A stretch of 64,000 nt of DNA from a bacterium (GTDB taxonomy: Bacteria; Bdellovibrionota_G; JALEGL01), in assembly GCA_022763185.1 (NCBI GenBank), contig JALEGL010000006.1, positions 366,838 to 430,837 on the forward strand, given 5' to 3'. A model generated the notes under the pieces. It was not told the origin of the DNA. It did no database searches and worked only from the letters and a program-made list of their open reading frames with translations. The position numbers were made by a program, and so were the translations under genes. Every line of letters starts with the position of its first letter. Within the stretch, counting starts at the first letter, position 1. Shown here piece by piece: positions 45,884 to 55,769 of the stretch.

Positions 45884-47716
45884 ATGAACAAACAAAAAGG
45901 CAGCTTTTTAGACTATATTCATAATGGTAACATTCTTATTGCTGATGGCGGTATGGGAACCTTACTATCGCAATCTGTTAATCCCAATACCTGTGTTGAA
46001 GCATTAAACTTAACGGCCCCAGAAAAAGTTGAACAAGCCCATGCATCGTATATTGAGGCGGGCAGTCAACTGATTGAAACCAACAGCTTTGGCATCAATT
46101 ATCATAAACTTAAGCCTTATAAACTTGAAGATAAAGTGGAAGAGCTGTGTACAGCTGCAGTTACGCAAGCAAAAAAAGCCAGAGCCAACAAACCAGTTTG
46201 GATTGCTGGTTCAGTTGGCCCTTTAACTCAACGCCGAAGAGAGTTAGACCTCTACACAGAAGATGATATTCAGGGAATGTACCTTGAGGCCATGCAAGCT
46301 CTGGCCAATGCTGGAGTTGACTTAATTGTTTTAGAAACCTTTACCCGTATCTCTGATTTGGATGTAGCCTTAAGTCAGGCCAAAAAAATAGGACTCCCCA
46401 TTTTAGCTCAAATGGCTTTTGGAGATCATGGTGTAACGGATGAAGGTGTTTCAGTAGAGAAATTTAAGCAGGTGACTCAAAACCTTGCTGCCGATGCCAT
46501 TGGGAGCAATTGTAAAATTGGCCCACACTTGGTGTCCAGTGTCGTTCATATGCAATCACAAGGCTCACAAAAACCTATTTCAGTTTTTCCAAATGCCGGC
46601 TATGCACAGCAAGTGGATGGTCGATACGTTTATGGAGCTTCTCCAAAGTACTTTGCACAAAAATTAGCCGAGTGTGTGAGTGAAGGCGCCCAAATTTTAG
46701 GAGGCTGTTGTGGTACGAGTCCAGAACACATTCAAGCACTTCATGCTTTGCTTGAAAGCCAAAATATTAAGCAAGTAGAGCTTAGAAAGCCAGCGCAAAT
46801 TGAAGTAGAAAGTTCTCCCCATCAAGGTGATCACCATGATAACGCGGTTTTAGCTAAAATAAAAAGCCCACAGATCTTTACTACAGTTGAAGTGGAGCCT
46901 CCCAAAGATCTTAACCTATCTCGAAGTTTAGAAAATATTCAAATGCTTTGCCAAGCCGGCTGTGATGCTTTGAATATCCCAGATAACCCTTTGTCCATTG
47001 TGCGGCCAGACCATGTTATTTTTGCAGATATTGTTAAACAACATGCTGATATTCCGGTTATTTTACATTTAACCTGTAGAGATAAAAACTTAATTGCTTT
47101 AAGGTCCAATATTTTAGGAGCCATGATGGCCAAAGTGGATTCTATTTTAGCTGTGACTGGTGACCCCGCGTCTTTAGGCGGGCACCCAGGAGCAACATCG
47201 GTGTATGATGTGCAATCGGTGGGTTTAATTGAACTGATTGATAGCATGAACGAGCAGATGCAACAATCGCATCCTTTAAGCATTGGTGTGGCGTTTAACC
47301 CCAATATTAAAGGCGAATTGGGTGTTAAAACAGCCATGGATAAACTGGCAAAAAAAATTAAGGCCGGAGCCCACTTTATAGAGACGCAACCCATTTTTGA
47401 TTTGGAAAAATTAGAGTTTATGACGCAACAAAAACAAGCCATGCAACTGCCCGTCTGTTTAGGCATTATGCCCTTGTTGGGGCAAAAAAATGCAGAGTTC
47501 TTGCACAATGAAGTCCCGGGCATGAAAATTCCTAAAGAAATTAGACAAAGGCTGACAGGACTAAAACGCCAGGCTGCTCAGCAAGAAGGCCTCAACATTG
47601 CCAAAGAAATCATTGACCAGGCAAAAGCCAAAGGTTTTAATAATTTTTACATCATTCCCCCCATGAAAAAATACCACCTGGCCGCAGAACTGGTGGAGCA
47701 TATCCATAAAAAATAG
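45884..47716 (+). CDS. Bifunctional homocysteine S-methyltransferase / methylenetetrahydrofolate reductase
   Basis: 610 aa fusion. Residues 1-300 are a homocysteine S-methyltransferase barrel (ADGGMGTLLSQ; zinc Cys in GSNCKIGP and GGCCGTSPEHIQ). Residues 325-610 are the FAD-binding MTHFR barrel (FTTVEVEPPKDL, ILAVTGDPASLGGHPGA, GAHFIETQPIFDLEKLEFM). It should make 5-methyl-THF and methylate homocysteine to methionine. This is the YitJ-like architecture. Works with one-carbon supply from Fhs. Confidence 0.93.
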   Translation: MNKQKGSFLDYIHNGNILIADGGMGTLLSQSVNPNTCVEALNLTAPEKVEQAHASYIEAGSQLIETNSFGINYHKLKPYKLEDKVEELCTAAVTQAKKARANKPVWIAGSVGPLTQRRRELDLYTEDDIQGMYLEAMQALANAGVDLIVLETFTRISDLDVALSQAKKIGLPILAQMAFGDHGVTDEGVSVEKFKQVTQNLAADAIGSNCKIGPHLVSSVVHMQSQGSQKPISVFPNAGYAQQVDGRYVYGASPKYFAQKLAECVSEGAQILGGCCGTSPEHIQALHALLESQNIKQVELRKPAQIEVESSPHQGDHHDNAVLAKIKSPQIFTTVEVEPPKDLNLSRSLENIQMLCQAGCDALNIPDNPLSIVRPDHVIFADIVKQHADIPVILHLTCRDKNLIALRSNILGAMMAKVDSILAVTGDPASLGGHPGATSVYDVQSVGLIELIDSMNEQMQQSHPLSIGVAFNPNIKGELGVKTAMDKLAKKIKAGAHFIETQPIFDLEKLEFMTQQKQAMQLPVCLGIMPLLGQKNAEFLHNEVPGMKIPKEIRQRLTGLKRQAAQQEGLNIAKEIIDQAKAKGFNNFYIIPPMKKYHLAAELVEHIHKK

Positions 47717-47903
47717 TCCTTGTAAAAAATGCTTAGAACTTTTTTAACTTGCATTTAAAAACACTGCATCAAAACTCTTGTATTTGTTATTGAACAAAGG
47801 AAAGAATAAAAATATACATTTTGCGAAAGCATTGAGTTTCTTTTTTGAGACTGCCTAATGGTTTTTAACAATGATGCAATTTATGATGTTTTGCAGCTTC
47901 AGT

Positions 47904-50012
47904 TTATGAAGCTGCTTTGATCAAATCTTTTAAACAAGCATTGGGTTCAAATTGAGGGCCGTGTTTTAAAGAAAGTATCTTGAGTTCTTTATGCAAGGTT
48001 TCTAGACCAATGCTTTTAGCGTAGGCGCATAAACCACCTCTAAATGGCGGGAAGCCTGTGCCCAAAATCATAGCAATATCAATATCTCTGGCGCTTTCAA
48101 CAATCTCTGCTTCAAGGCAACGGGCGGCTTCATTGAGCATGACAAACATTAAGCGCTGTTGAATCACTTGGCTGGATATCTTAGACAGGTTCTGTGTAAA
48201 AGGAATGGCTTTGTTGATTTGTTTTTTATTCTTATGCCAATAAAAACCTTGGCCAGATTTTTTACCCAATAAGTTTTGATCAATCATTTTTTCAATCTCT
48301 TTGGCAGCAGGTGGAAAATAATCAAACTGGCTTTTTAGAAAGGTTCCCACTTTATAGCCCACATCAATGCCCACTTCATCAAGCAATTCAAAGGGTCCCA
48401 TGGGCATACCAAATTTTTTAATGGCTTTATCAACTACCGCAATGTTAATCCCTTCATGCGCCATTTGTAAGGCTTCATTGAGGTATATCCCTAAAATACG
48501 ATTTACCAGAAAGCCAGGACTGTCTTGAACAACCACGGGTGTTTTACCCAAAGCTAAAGCAAGCTTGTAGGTGCTGGCCAAGGTTTTTTGGGTGGTTTTA
48601 CTGGCCGGAATAATTTCAACCAGAGGCATTTTATGAACCGGATTAAAAAAGTGCATGCCAATAAAGTTGCTGGGTTTTTTTACACTTTTACTCATTTCAT
48701 TGATGGATAAGGCGGATGTGTTGCTGGCAATAATAGCATCACTGTTGCTAACAGTCATCACCTCTTTAAAGACGGACTTTTTAACATCCATGTTTTCAAC
48801 CACAGCCTCTAAAATAAAATCCGCTTTTTCTAGGCCGGCATACTCAAGACTGGGAGAAATATTCAGTAACTTTTGAATTTTTTCCTGAGGACTTATTTTT
48901 TTACGTTTAAGCAACTGTGAGAAAAGTTTGTTGGCAATATTCATGGCTTTATGCAGCGCATGCGATTGAATATCTTTTAAACGTACAGAGTAGTTTTTAT
49001 GCGCAAACAACTGAGCCAATCCACCGCCCATAACACCTGCACCCAGAACAGCAACCTCCTGTATTTCAGTCGCTTTACTGTTAAAGTCTGTTTTCTTCTT
49101 GGCCTCAATATCCAAAAACAGTTGAACCAAATATTTACAAACATCGGAGCTTAATAGTTTTGCCAAACCTTGTGCTTCAATGTCATAGGCAATGCTGGAT
49201 TTTTTCTGATAGGTTTTTTCTATAACGTCCAGAGCTTCCAAAGGCGCAGGGTAGAATCCTTGTGTGTTTTTTAAGATGGTTTTTTTGGCTTTGGGATAAA
49301 TGACTTTTTGTCTAAACACAGCGTTGTTTTGCAAAGTTTGCATAAGCCTTTCAGACAGGGAGGCTTTTTTCTTTTTAGGAAGAATGCCGTCTCCCTCTAA
49401 AATTAAGCGTTGCGCATAATCCAATAACTGTGCTTGGGGCAGAACAGCATTGACCAACTGCAAACGCAGCGCTTTTTTGGCGTTAATACGTTTGCCAGTT
49501 AAGATCATATCCAAGGCAGACGTTAAACCAATGAGTTGAGGTAAACGCTGGGTTCCTCCCCAGCCAGGCAAGATGCCAATTTGCACTTCAGGAAGAGCCA
49601 TTTGAGTTTTACTGGTGTCACTGGCAATTCTGTAATCACAGGCCAAAGCCAGCTCAAGACCCCCGCCCAAACAGATACCATCAATAACAGCAACAGAAGG
49701 AACCTTAAGGTCTTCAATTCTTTTCATCAGCACTTGGCCTTGACGTGACTTTTCAAAGGCAATTTGTGTATCGCTAATGGTCAAGATTTGAGTAAGGTCA
49801 GCACCGGCAATAAATTGTCCTGTTTTTTGGCTATAGATAACAAGACCTTTTAAGGTTTTATGTTGCTCTACTTGATCTAGAATAGCGTTAAACTGTTTTA
49901 CAAAATCATCGGTGATAATGTTTACACTTTTGTTTTGAGTATCTAAACCAATCAAAGCAACATTGGCTTTAGTAATACTGAGATTGATATCTTTGTTTTT
50001 ATTTTGTACCAT
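47904..50012 (-). CDS. fadJ: Fatty acid oxidation multifunctional enzyme (enoyl-CoA hydratase / 3-hydroxyacyl-CoA dehydrogenase)
   Basis: 702 aa. Crotonase domain (about 10-200; IDGICLGGGLELALACDYRI with oxyanion Gly, and ALPEVQIGILPGWGGTQRLP), linker, then 3HCDH NAD-binding (VLGAGVMGGGLAQLFAHKNY) and ASNTSALSINEMSKSV, with MHFFNPVHKMPLVEII. It catalyses the second and third steps of beta-oxidation in the cytoplasm. fadI (thiolase) is 26 nt upstream, so they form an operon and probably an alpha2-beta2 complex. Confidence 0.93.
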   Translation of the reverse strand: MVQNKNKDINLSITKANVALIGLDTQNKSVNIITDDFVKQFNAILDQVEQHKTLKGLVIYSQKTGQFIAGADLTQILTISDTQIAFEKSRQGQVLMKRIEDLKVPSVAVIDGICLGGGLELALACDYRIASDTSKTQMALPEVQIGILPGWGGTQRLPQLIGLTSALDMILTGKRINAKKALRLQLVNAVLPQAQLLDYAQRLILEGDGILPKKKKASLSERLMQTLQNNAVFRQKVIYPKAKKTILKNTQGFYPAPLEALDVIEKTYQKKSSIAYDIEAQGLAKLLSSDVCKYLVQLFLDIEAKKKTDFNSKATEIQEVAVLGAGVMGGGLAQLFAHKNYSVRLKDIQSHALHKAMNIANKLFSQLLKRKKISPQEKIQKLLNISPSLEYAGLEKADFILEAVVENMDVKKSVFKEVMTVSNSDAIIASNTSALSINEMSKSVKKPSNFIGMHFFNPVHKMPLVEIIPASKTTQKTLASTYKLALALGKTPVVVQDSPGFLVNRILGIYLNEALQMAHEGINIAVVDKAIKKFGMPMGPFELLDEVGIDVGYKVGTFLKSQFDYFPPAAKEIEKMIDQNLLGKKSGQGFYWHKNKKQINKAIPFTQNLSKISSQVIQQRLMFVMLNEAARCLEAEIVESARDIDIAMILGTGFPPFRGGLCAYAKSIGLETLHKELKILSLKHGPQFEPNACLKDLIKAAS

Positions 50013-50038
50013 CGCTTTGCCTCATTAAAAATTACGGT

Positions 50039-51325
50039 TCATGCTTTTTCTATTATCATGGCGCCACCTTGACCACCACCAATGCATAAGCTGGCCAAGC
50101 CATACTTGGCTTTTTGTTGCTGTAATGTTTTGGCCAAAGTTAAAACAATTCTTGTCCCAGAAGTTCCCACGGGATGACCCATGGCAATGGCGCCACCGTG
50201 AACATTCACACGGTCTCTTTTAAAACCATCTAAAACATCTTTATTGGCAATGTGTTCAGCCAGGCTTGGCTTTTCAAAAACTTTAAGTACAGATAAAACC
50301 TGAGCAGCAAAGGCTTCGTTGATTTCAATGTAATCCATTTGACTGAGTTTCATCTCTGCTTGTTGCAAAACCTTGCTGCTAGCAGCAACAGGGCCAAGCC
50401 CCATACGCTTGGGATCAACGCCAGCAAAAGCATAGTCTTTTATCCATGCAATGGGTTTAAGTTTATGTTGCTTAACAGCATCTTCACTGGCAAGAATAAC
50501 TGCAGCTGCGCCATCGGTGATGGGGCAGCTGTTGCCCACCGTAACGCTGCCATGTTGACGATCAAAATAGGGTTTTAGTTTTTCTAAAGCTTCTAGCGTT
50601 TGTTCTGCTCTTGGGCCAATGTCCTGACTGAGCAAGTCTTTTTGACCCTCTAACCATATGGGCATGATTTCATGCTTGTAAAAACCATTTTTGATGGCGG
50701 CCGTTGTTTTTTGATGGCTTTTTAAAGCAAACTGATCTTGTTCTTGCCTACTGATATTAAACTCATTGGCCAGAATTTCTGCGGTTTGTCCCATGCTAAG
50801 GCCACAAAATGGATCTTTAAGACCTTCCAATAAACCAATAATAGGCTTAAGCATGCTGGGCCTAAAGCCAGCAAAGGTTTTTAATTTTTGTAAAGCTGTT
50901 TTGGAGCGTGCAAGCTGGCCAAGCCAGTCCGCCATACTGGGTGGAAAAATCAGTGGAATTTGTGACATGGACTCTGTGCCACCGGCAAGAACAAGCTCAG
51001 CGTTGCCAGCCTGAATTTGATCAATCCCAGAGGCCAAAGACTGCATGCCTGATGCGCAGTTTCTTGCCACGGTGTAAGCTGAAATGCGTTCATCAAACCC
51101 CGCCATCAAAGCAATAACCCGTGAGATGTTGGCAGCATTCATGGGTTGGGCAACACAGCCAAAAATAACTTCATCAATGCTTTCATGGGCAATGTTCGTT
51201 CTGTACAACAACTCTTTACTGACCAGAGCCCCCAAGTGTTGGGGAGAGGTTTTTGCCAGAGCAGTGCCCGCTTTGGCAAACGGGGTTCTAAGACCATCAA
51301 TCAGAGCAATTTTTTTTGTTTTCAT
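50039..51325 (-). CDS. fadI: Acetyl-CoA acyltransferase (thiolase), beta subunit of fatty acid oxidation complex
   Basis: 428 aa from MKTKKIALIDGLRTPFA (in-frame ATGs at 51349 and 51355 would add up to ten residues; none has a clear RBS). Nucleophile Cys in ARNCASGMQSLASG, HGGAIAMGHPVGTSGTR with catalytic His, and CIGGGQGG with the second Cys. The extra insert FAGFRPSMLKPIIGLLEG is FadI-like rather than FadA-like. Cleaves 3-ketoacyl-CoA to acetyl-CoA plus a shortened acyl-CoA. Confidence 0.92.
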   Translation of the reverse strand: MKTKKIALIDGLRTPFAKAGTALAKTSPQHLGALVSKELLYRTNIAHESIDEVIFGCVAQPMNAANISRVIALMAGFDERISAYTVARNCASGMQSLASGIDQIQAGNAELVLAGGTESMSQIPLIFPPSMADWLGQLARSKTALQKLKTFAGFRPSMLKPIIGLLEGLKDPFCGLSMGQTAEILANEFNISRQEQDQFALKSHQKTTAAIKNGFYKHEIMPIWLEGQKDLLSQDIGPRAEQTLEALEKLKPYFDRQHGSVTVGNSCPITDGAAAVILASEDAVKQHKLKPIAWIKDYAFAGVDPKRMGLGPVAASSKVLQQAEMKLSQMDYIEINEAFAAQVLSVLKVFEKPSLAEHIANKDVLDGFKRDRVNVHGGAIAMGHPVGTSGTRIVLTLAKTLQQQKAKYGLASLCIGGGQGGAMIIEKA

Positions 51326-51461
51326 CAGTAGGTATTGTAATTCACTCATAGGCAAAAACCAAAAATTATGGTTTTATTTTAAACATTTATATGGCTCAGG
51401 TATTGGCCTAACTTTAGTTCTTTAAATATGCATGAGCCAATGTTACAATAATTGGTACAAT

Positions 51462-52325
51462 ATGTTTTTATATTTAAAAAATACTATTTTAGTTATTGTA
51501 GTTGTAAGCCTTGTGGGTATTGAAAATGCTTGGGCTTGGGGGCCAGCAACGCATTTGCATTATGGCTATGAGATTTTAAGCCAGTTGCACCTCTTGCCAA
51601 CAGCTATGGCAGACTTGCTCAATCGTTTTCCTAAAGTTTATTTATACGGAACCATCAGTGCCGATATCGTGTTGGCCAAAAAGTTTGGTAAAGATTTTCA
51701 TCATTGCCACCATTGGCACAATGGCTTTTCTTTGTTGGATTATGCAGAGTCAGAGAGAGAGCAAGCCTTTGTATGGGGTTACCTTTCACATTTGGCCGCA
51801 GACTGTATCAGTCACAATTGTTTTGTCCCCAGTCACATGGTTTTATCTTACGATAAAAAATTTCTTAATCACATGTATTGGGAGCTGCGTTTTGACAAAG
51901 TACTGACTGATGAAAAAATCTTAAATTTGTTTCACGAGTTAAGCAAAGATAATTTTACAGATTGTGATGCTTTATTTGAAAGAAACATCCAAATGCGTTT
52001 GATGGATTTTTCCTTTAATAAAAAAGTATTTCAAAAAATATTGATATTACAAGGGGTAAGCCAATGGCAAAACATGTTGCATAAAATGCAAAACAATGAC
52101 CGTTGGCAATTGTCAATCGAGACGGTGGAACACTATCGCCAGCGTTCATTGAATGCGGTTGTAGATTTGCTGACCCATAGAGACGATGCTGCCATACTCC
52201 AACATGACCCACAAGGTGTCAAAAGGCAGAAGTTGGCAGGAAAATACCGTAGACAAATGCGTTTTTCTTTAAACTTGAAGCATGAAGACGTTCAAGAGAA
52301 AGTCCAGGAGTTGGCTAAACTTTAG
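51462..52325 (+). CDS. Zinc-dependent phospholipase C family protein
   Basis: 287 aa from ATG 51462 (51432 is possible, adding ten residues). Signal peptide MFLYLKNTILVIVVVSLVGI... ends at AWA, giving a mature N terminus WGPATHLHYG; the N-terminal Trp and His ligate zinc in this family. Further His/Asp clusters: FHHCHHWHNGFSLLDY, LSHLAADCISHNCFVPSHM. These match PF00882 zinc-dependent PLC. Predicted secreted or periplasmic lipase. Its end overlaps the frame of the next ORF. Confidence 0.75.
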   Translation: MFLYLKNTILVIVVVSLVGIENAWAWGPATHLHYGYEILSQLHLLPTAMADLLNRFPKVYLYGTISADIVLAKKFGKDFHHCHHWHNGFSLLDYAESEREQAFVWGYLSHLAADCISHNCFVPSHMVLSYDKKFLNHMYWELRFDKVLTDEKILNLFHELSKDNFTDCDALFERNIQMRLMDFSFNKKVFQKILILQGVSQWQNMLHKMQNNDRWQLSIETVEHYRQRSLNAVVDLLTHRDDAAILQHDPQGVKRQKLAGKYRRQMRFSLNLKHEDVQEKVQELAKL

Positions 52326-52350
52326 TTTGGTTTCTAAGGCAGCTTTACAC

Positions 52351-52734
52351 ATGAGTAGCATAAATTTTACACCCCCAGTTCAGCCGCAAGATCATACGGA
52401 CGATATTTTCCGGCAGTCCCTGCTCATGGCAGACAGCCTAAGAACCAGGGTAAAAAGCAAACGTTATTTTACCCGTTTGGTTGAGTCCAATGTGGATAAA
52501 GCAACCAAGCAATCGGCTTTGCTGGCTTTGATCATGGTCAGTTATTGGGATAAAGATTTTATCCAATGTGAGCAATACTGCAAACAGTTGATCAAACTGG
52601 ATACTTACACCTCATACAGTCTATTTGCCCTAAACTTAATGTATGAAATGAACAAAGTCTTGGGCAAGCAACATACACTCAACGCCATCGCAAGTTTAGT
52701 GGATAAAATTAACAAAAAATTAAATATAAATTAG
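52351..52734 (+). CDS. Hypothetical protein
   Basis: 127 aa from MSSINFTPPVQPQDHTDDIF, 26 nt after the PLC stop; the frame is open further upstream to 52282, within the PLC gene. Alpha-helical, with a TPR-like half repeat (ALLALIMVSYWDKDFIQCEQ YCKQL). No signal peptide. No family recognised; same-strand proximity suggests co-transcription with the PLC gene. Confidence 0.55.
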   Translation: MSSINFTPPVQPQDHTDDIFRQSLLMADSLRTRVKSKRYFTRLVESNVDKATKQSALLALIMVSYWDKDFIQCEQYCKQLIKLDTYTSYSLFALNLMYEMNKVLGKQHTLNAIASLVDKINKKLNIN

Positions 52735-52777
52735 ATCAAATACAAAACAGTAAAAAAACTTTTGTGCTGTTGTGGAT

Positions 52778-54268
52778 TTATTCGGTTAAGGTTACCGTTA
52801 AGGGGTCAAGTTTCTTGTTGTCTTTGAGTAGCTCAAAATGCAAATGCGGTCCTGTTGAGCGTCCGGTGCTGCCAACTTCAGCCACAACATCACCTTTGCT
52901 TACGCTATCGCCTTTTTTAACCTTGATTTTGGATAAATGCGCGTAGCGTGATTCGTAGCCCTTATCATGCTTAATAATCAAGACATTACCATAACGGCCT
53001 TTTTTACCGGCATACTTGACCGTTCCGCTCAGAGCAGCCTTCACGGGGTCACCCACTTTGCCTCTAAAATCCAAACCGCCATGAAAAGCCAACTTATGGG
53101 TAAAAGGATCAAGCCTTGCTCCGTAAGAAGAGGTTAGTCGTTTAAGCTCAGGTAAGTGTAAGAGGTTTTTCTTGTAGCGTTTGGTGTCGGCTTGAAAAGT
53201 CTCGTAACTTGGAATTTCGTCTTTGATATCCATGCTTTCTTCCACCCCCCCTTGAAAGTTCTCAGGGTTTTCTTGGTCCTGACTAAGGTCAAGTGGAGAG
53301 CGTTCATTATCACGCTGTGCAGAATTGTTGCTTTCTGGTGTTGAAGGCTGATCCATACTCATATCTTCATCCTCCAGAGAATGGGAGGCCATTTCTTGAA
53401 CATTGGCATCGTCGTGGGCCGCATGTTCATGGCTTGTCTGTTTTTCCTGCGGATTTTGAGTTTCCATTTGCGTCAGGCCTATGCTGCTATCGGCAATTTG
53501 ACCATTAAGATCTTCTTGTTTATCTTCCGTAACCGTAGATTCAGTGTTGGGCTCATTTGAGCTCTCCTCGGCCATATCTTGGACATGATCATGAATACTG
53601 GGGACATCCAGCATAGAATTTTCTTTTGCAGTTGCTTTTTTTGCTCTGGCTTTTGTGGTTTTTTGACTAACCTGGCTTTTGATACTTTGGTCTTCAACTT
53701 GTAAGGGCTTTTCTTTGAATAAAGAAAAAACAAACAGGCTTAAAGTTAAAACACACAAGATAATGGCAAAACTGAGCAAGTGATTGCTATTGAAACGCAG
53801 TTTAGAACTTTTTTGGCTTTTAAGCTCCAGTTTAAAGTCCTGATTTTTTTGCAACAGTTGAGGTAAAATTTTAAAGGGTTTAACCTTGGTTTTTTCTGAA
53901 ATAATTTCAGGGATTTGCGCTGTTTTAGGGTCGGTTAGGGGCTTTTTAGGGTCCACATTGACCTTAATTTTTACTTTTTTGGTTTTGGGCGGCTCCAGGC
54001 TGTCGTTCACGGCCGGTTTGAGGCTATCCAAGTTCAGCAACTGGGTTTTTTCCTGGGTATTGTTTTGTTCTTCTTGGGCAGCCAGTCCCAAAGCGCTGTT
54101 TTCAGAGGTTTTTTGTAATTTGAGGATGGTTTTACATTTTGGGCAAGGCAACTTAATCCCATAACTCATGGTAAAAACGTTTTGACATTTTTGATAGCTC
54201 AACTCACCAGGCTTGCTGATGGGCGCTTCAAAGCTGTGCTGACATGTGTTGCATTGTATGTTTAACAT
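52778..54268 (-). CDS. M23-family metallopeptidase with N-terminal zinc ribbon and one TM
   Basis: 496 aa. N-terminal MJ0042-like zinc ribbon with two CxxC pairs (CNTC at 6 and CPKC at about 42), as in many deltaproteobacterial membrane proteins. One TM (LLSFAIILCVLTLSLFVFSL, about 168-188), a long acidic Gln/Glu/Asp/Ser linker, and a C-terminal M23 LytM domain with HGGLDFRGKVGD and TGPHLHFEL (catalytic zinc ligands intact). Cytoplasmic ribbon, periplasmic peptidase: probably cuts or binds peptidoglycan cross-links, maybe during division. Acidic linker may bind cations. Confidence 0.88.
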   Translation of the reverse strand: MLNIQCNTCQHSFEAPISKPGELSYQKCQNVFTMSYGIKLPCPKCKTILKLQKTSENSALGLAAQEEQNNTQEKTQLLNLDSLKPAVNDSLEPPKTKKVKIKVNVDPKKPLTDPKTAQIPEIISEKTKVKPFKILPQLLQKNQDFKLELKSQKSSKLRFNSNHLLSFAIILCVLTLSLFVFSLFKEKPLQVEDQSIKSQVSQKTTKARAKKATAKENSMLDVPSIHDHVQDMAEESSNEPNTESTVTEDKQEDLNGQIADSSIGLTQMETQNPQEKQTSHEHAAHDDANVQEMASHSLEDEDMSMDQPSTPESNNSAQRDNERSPLDLSQDQENPENFQGGVEESMDIKDEIPSYETFQADTKRYKKNLLHLPELKRLTSSYGARLDPFTHKLAFHGGLDFRGKVGDPVKAALSGTVKYAGKKGRYGNVLIIKHDKGYESRYAHLSKIKVKKGDSVSKGDVVAEVGSTGRSTGPHLHFELLKDNKKLDPLTVTLTE

Positions 54269-54482
54269 TGTTTCCTCTTACCCTTATAATTAAGCAATTT
54301 AGATGCCAAGAATAAAATGTCAAGTTGTTGATATTATTAAAGATAATCGTGCAAAAACTCACCATATTGCGACATGTTTTTCTTAAAAAAGTTCTGAAAT
54401 ATCCAAGATCTTTATGCTACAATTGTAGATCTAGACAAGGAAAATGAAGTAAAAAAAACTTAACCCAGGAGGTTGTACACTA

Positions 54483-54710
54483 ATGTCATTAAAAAAAACA
54501 TCTGACTTAAAAGGACACCAAGACTTAATTCAATCTGATTTTGAGCTGAGAAAACTGGCTAAGGATCACCAAAAATTTGAAAAACGTTTAGAAGATCTAA
54601 ACAAACAAAAATTTTTAAACGATCACGATGAACGAGAAATGAAAAAAATTCAAAAAATGAAGCTGGTTTTAAAAGATCAAATGATGAAACGTTTATCCGT
54701 GATCAACTAA
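54483..54710 (+). CDS. DUF465 (YdcH) family small protein
   Basis: 75 aa. DFELRKLAKDHQKFEKRLED and LKDQMMKRL are the DUF465 pattern: short, charged, helical. Function of the family is not established. Perfect Shine-Dalgarno AGGAGG (54467-54472) and a strong terminator; probably well expressed. Confidence 0.82.
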   Translation: MSLKKTSDLKGHQDLIQSDFELRKLAKDHQKFEKRLEDLNKQKFLNDHDEREMKKIQKMKLVLKDQMMKRLSVIN

Positions 54711-54728
54711 GCTGTTTTACAGTCCTTA

Positions 54729-54754
54729 AAAAGGGCCCCTAGGGGCCCTTTTTT
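54729..54754 (+). terminator. Rho-independent terminator after DUF465
   Basis: AAGGGCCCC-T-AGGGGCCCTT is a near-perfect palindromic stem around 54731-54750, with A-run before and T-run after. Confidence 0.92.
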
Positions 54755-54818
54755 AATGTAAAAAATGTTTGAGTGTTGAACAAGCTTGCATTTTTACATA
54801 TTCTTTATAAAAGAAAGG

Positions 54819-55739
54819 ATGTTTAAAAATACTGTATACTGGGTAAGCCTAATGTTTGTGTGTGTACTCTTTTATTCATGCAACAAACAAAAAAAAATTT
54901 ACAAGCAGTTGTACAAAGACAGTCAAAGCATCACACAAAAAATCATCAGCTTTGGTCCGAGACCCGTGAACAGCCCTGCACATCAACAGGTTCAAAACTA
55001 CATAGAAAGCTATTTAAAGTCTCAGCAAATTCAATTGGAAAAGCTTCAATTCACTGCCAATACGCCCATTGGTCCAGTCCCCATGACCAATCTACGCTAC
55101 GCAATTGCATCTCCAAAGGCAAAGTATCCCAGCATACTTTTATCAGCCCATTATGATAGCAAAATTTTACCCGGGAAAAAGTTTCTGGGTGTCAATGATG
55201 CGGCAACATCGGTAGCGTTGATTCTTGCACTGACCCCCATCATTCAAAAATTAAAGTTGCCATACGTGGTGGAAGTGGTTTTCTTTGATGGTGAGGAGCC
55301 TATTAAACAGTGGGTAGGCAAAGATAATCTTTATGGCAGCAGACACTTTGCCACGCATCACCTTCCTTCCGCCAACATCGCTTATGCTATTTTATTGGAT
55401 ATGATCAGCGATAAAGATTTGAATTTAGTACGGGCCCATGCATCGGATAAGTCTTTATCCAAATTGTATGAAAAAGTATTAACAGATATGAAATGGTCGC
55501 ATGTTCTGGACAAACGTTTGTCGTTTATTCAGGATGACCATTTATCCCTGATTAGAGCCGGCATCCCCACCTTACTGATCATGGATTTTACCTACGGTGG
55601 TCCCAGAGGTCCCGGTATTTTTTGGCACACGGAGCAAGACAACATGAGCAATGTTAGCTTTGAAAACACGGCCAAAGTGGGTCAGTTGGTGCTAAGAATT
55701 TTAGATCACTTTAAACAAACCATGGTTCAAGTTCCGTAG
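54819..55739 (+). CDS. Glutaminyl-peptide cyclotransferase-like M28 lipoprotein
   Basis: 306 aa. Signal peptide with lipobox LFYSC. M28 zinc-hydrolase fold with SAHYDSKILPGKKFLGVNDA (His/Asp zinc ligands), FFDGEEPIKQWVGKDNLYGS (Glu-Glu catalytic pair; the DNLYGSRHFA end is specific to glutaminyl cyclases), and IFWHTEQDN (third zinc His). Glutaminyl cyclases convert N-terminal Gln to pyroglutamate. Membrane-anchored outside the cytoplasm. ATG 54819 has AAAGG immediately before it; 54786 is an alternative. Confidence 0.85.
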   Translation: MFKNTVYWVSLMFVCVLFYSCNKQKKIYKQLYKDSQSITQKIISFGPRPVNSPAHQQVQNYIESYLKSQQIQLEKLQFTANTPIGPVPMTNLRYAIASPKAKYPSILLSAHYDSKILPGKKFLGVNDAATSVALILALTPIIQKLKLPYVVEVVFFDGEEPIKQWVGKDNLYGSRHFATHHLPSANIAYAILLDMISDKDLNLVRAHASDKSLSKLYEKVLTDMKWSHVLDKRLSFIQDDHLSLIRAGIPTLLIMDFTYGGPRGPGIFWHTEQDNMSNVSFENTAKVGQLVLRILDHFKQTMVQVP

Positions 55740-55769
55740 CCATAGCGCCAAAGCTCCATGACTTCAATG

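Noticed and set aside
46939-47523. 194-aa minus-strand ORF
   Set aside because: Complete shadow of the MTHFR domain; Cys/Ser-rich with no RBS.
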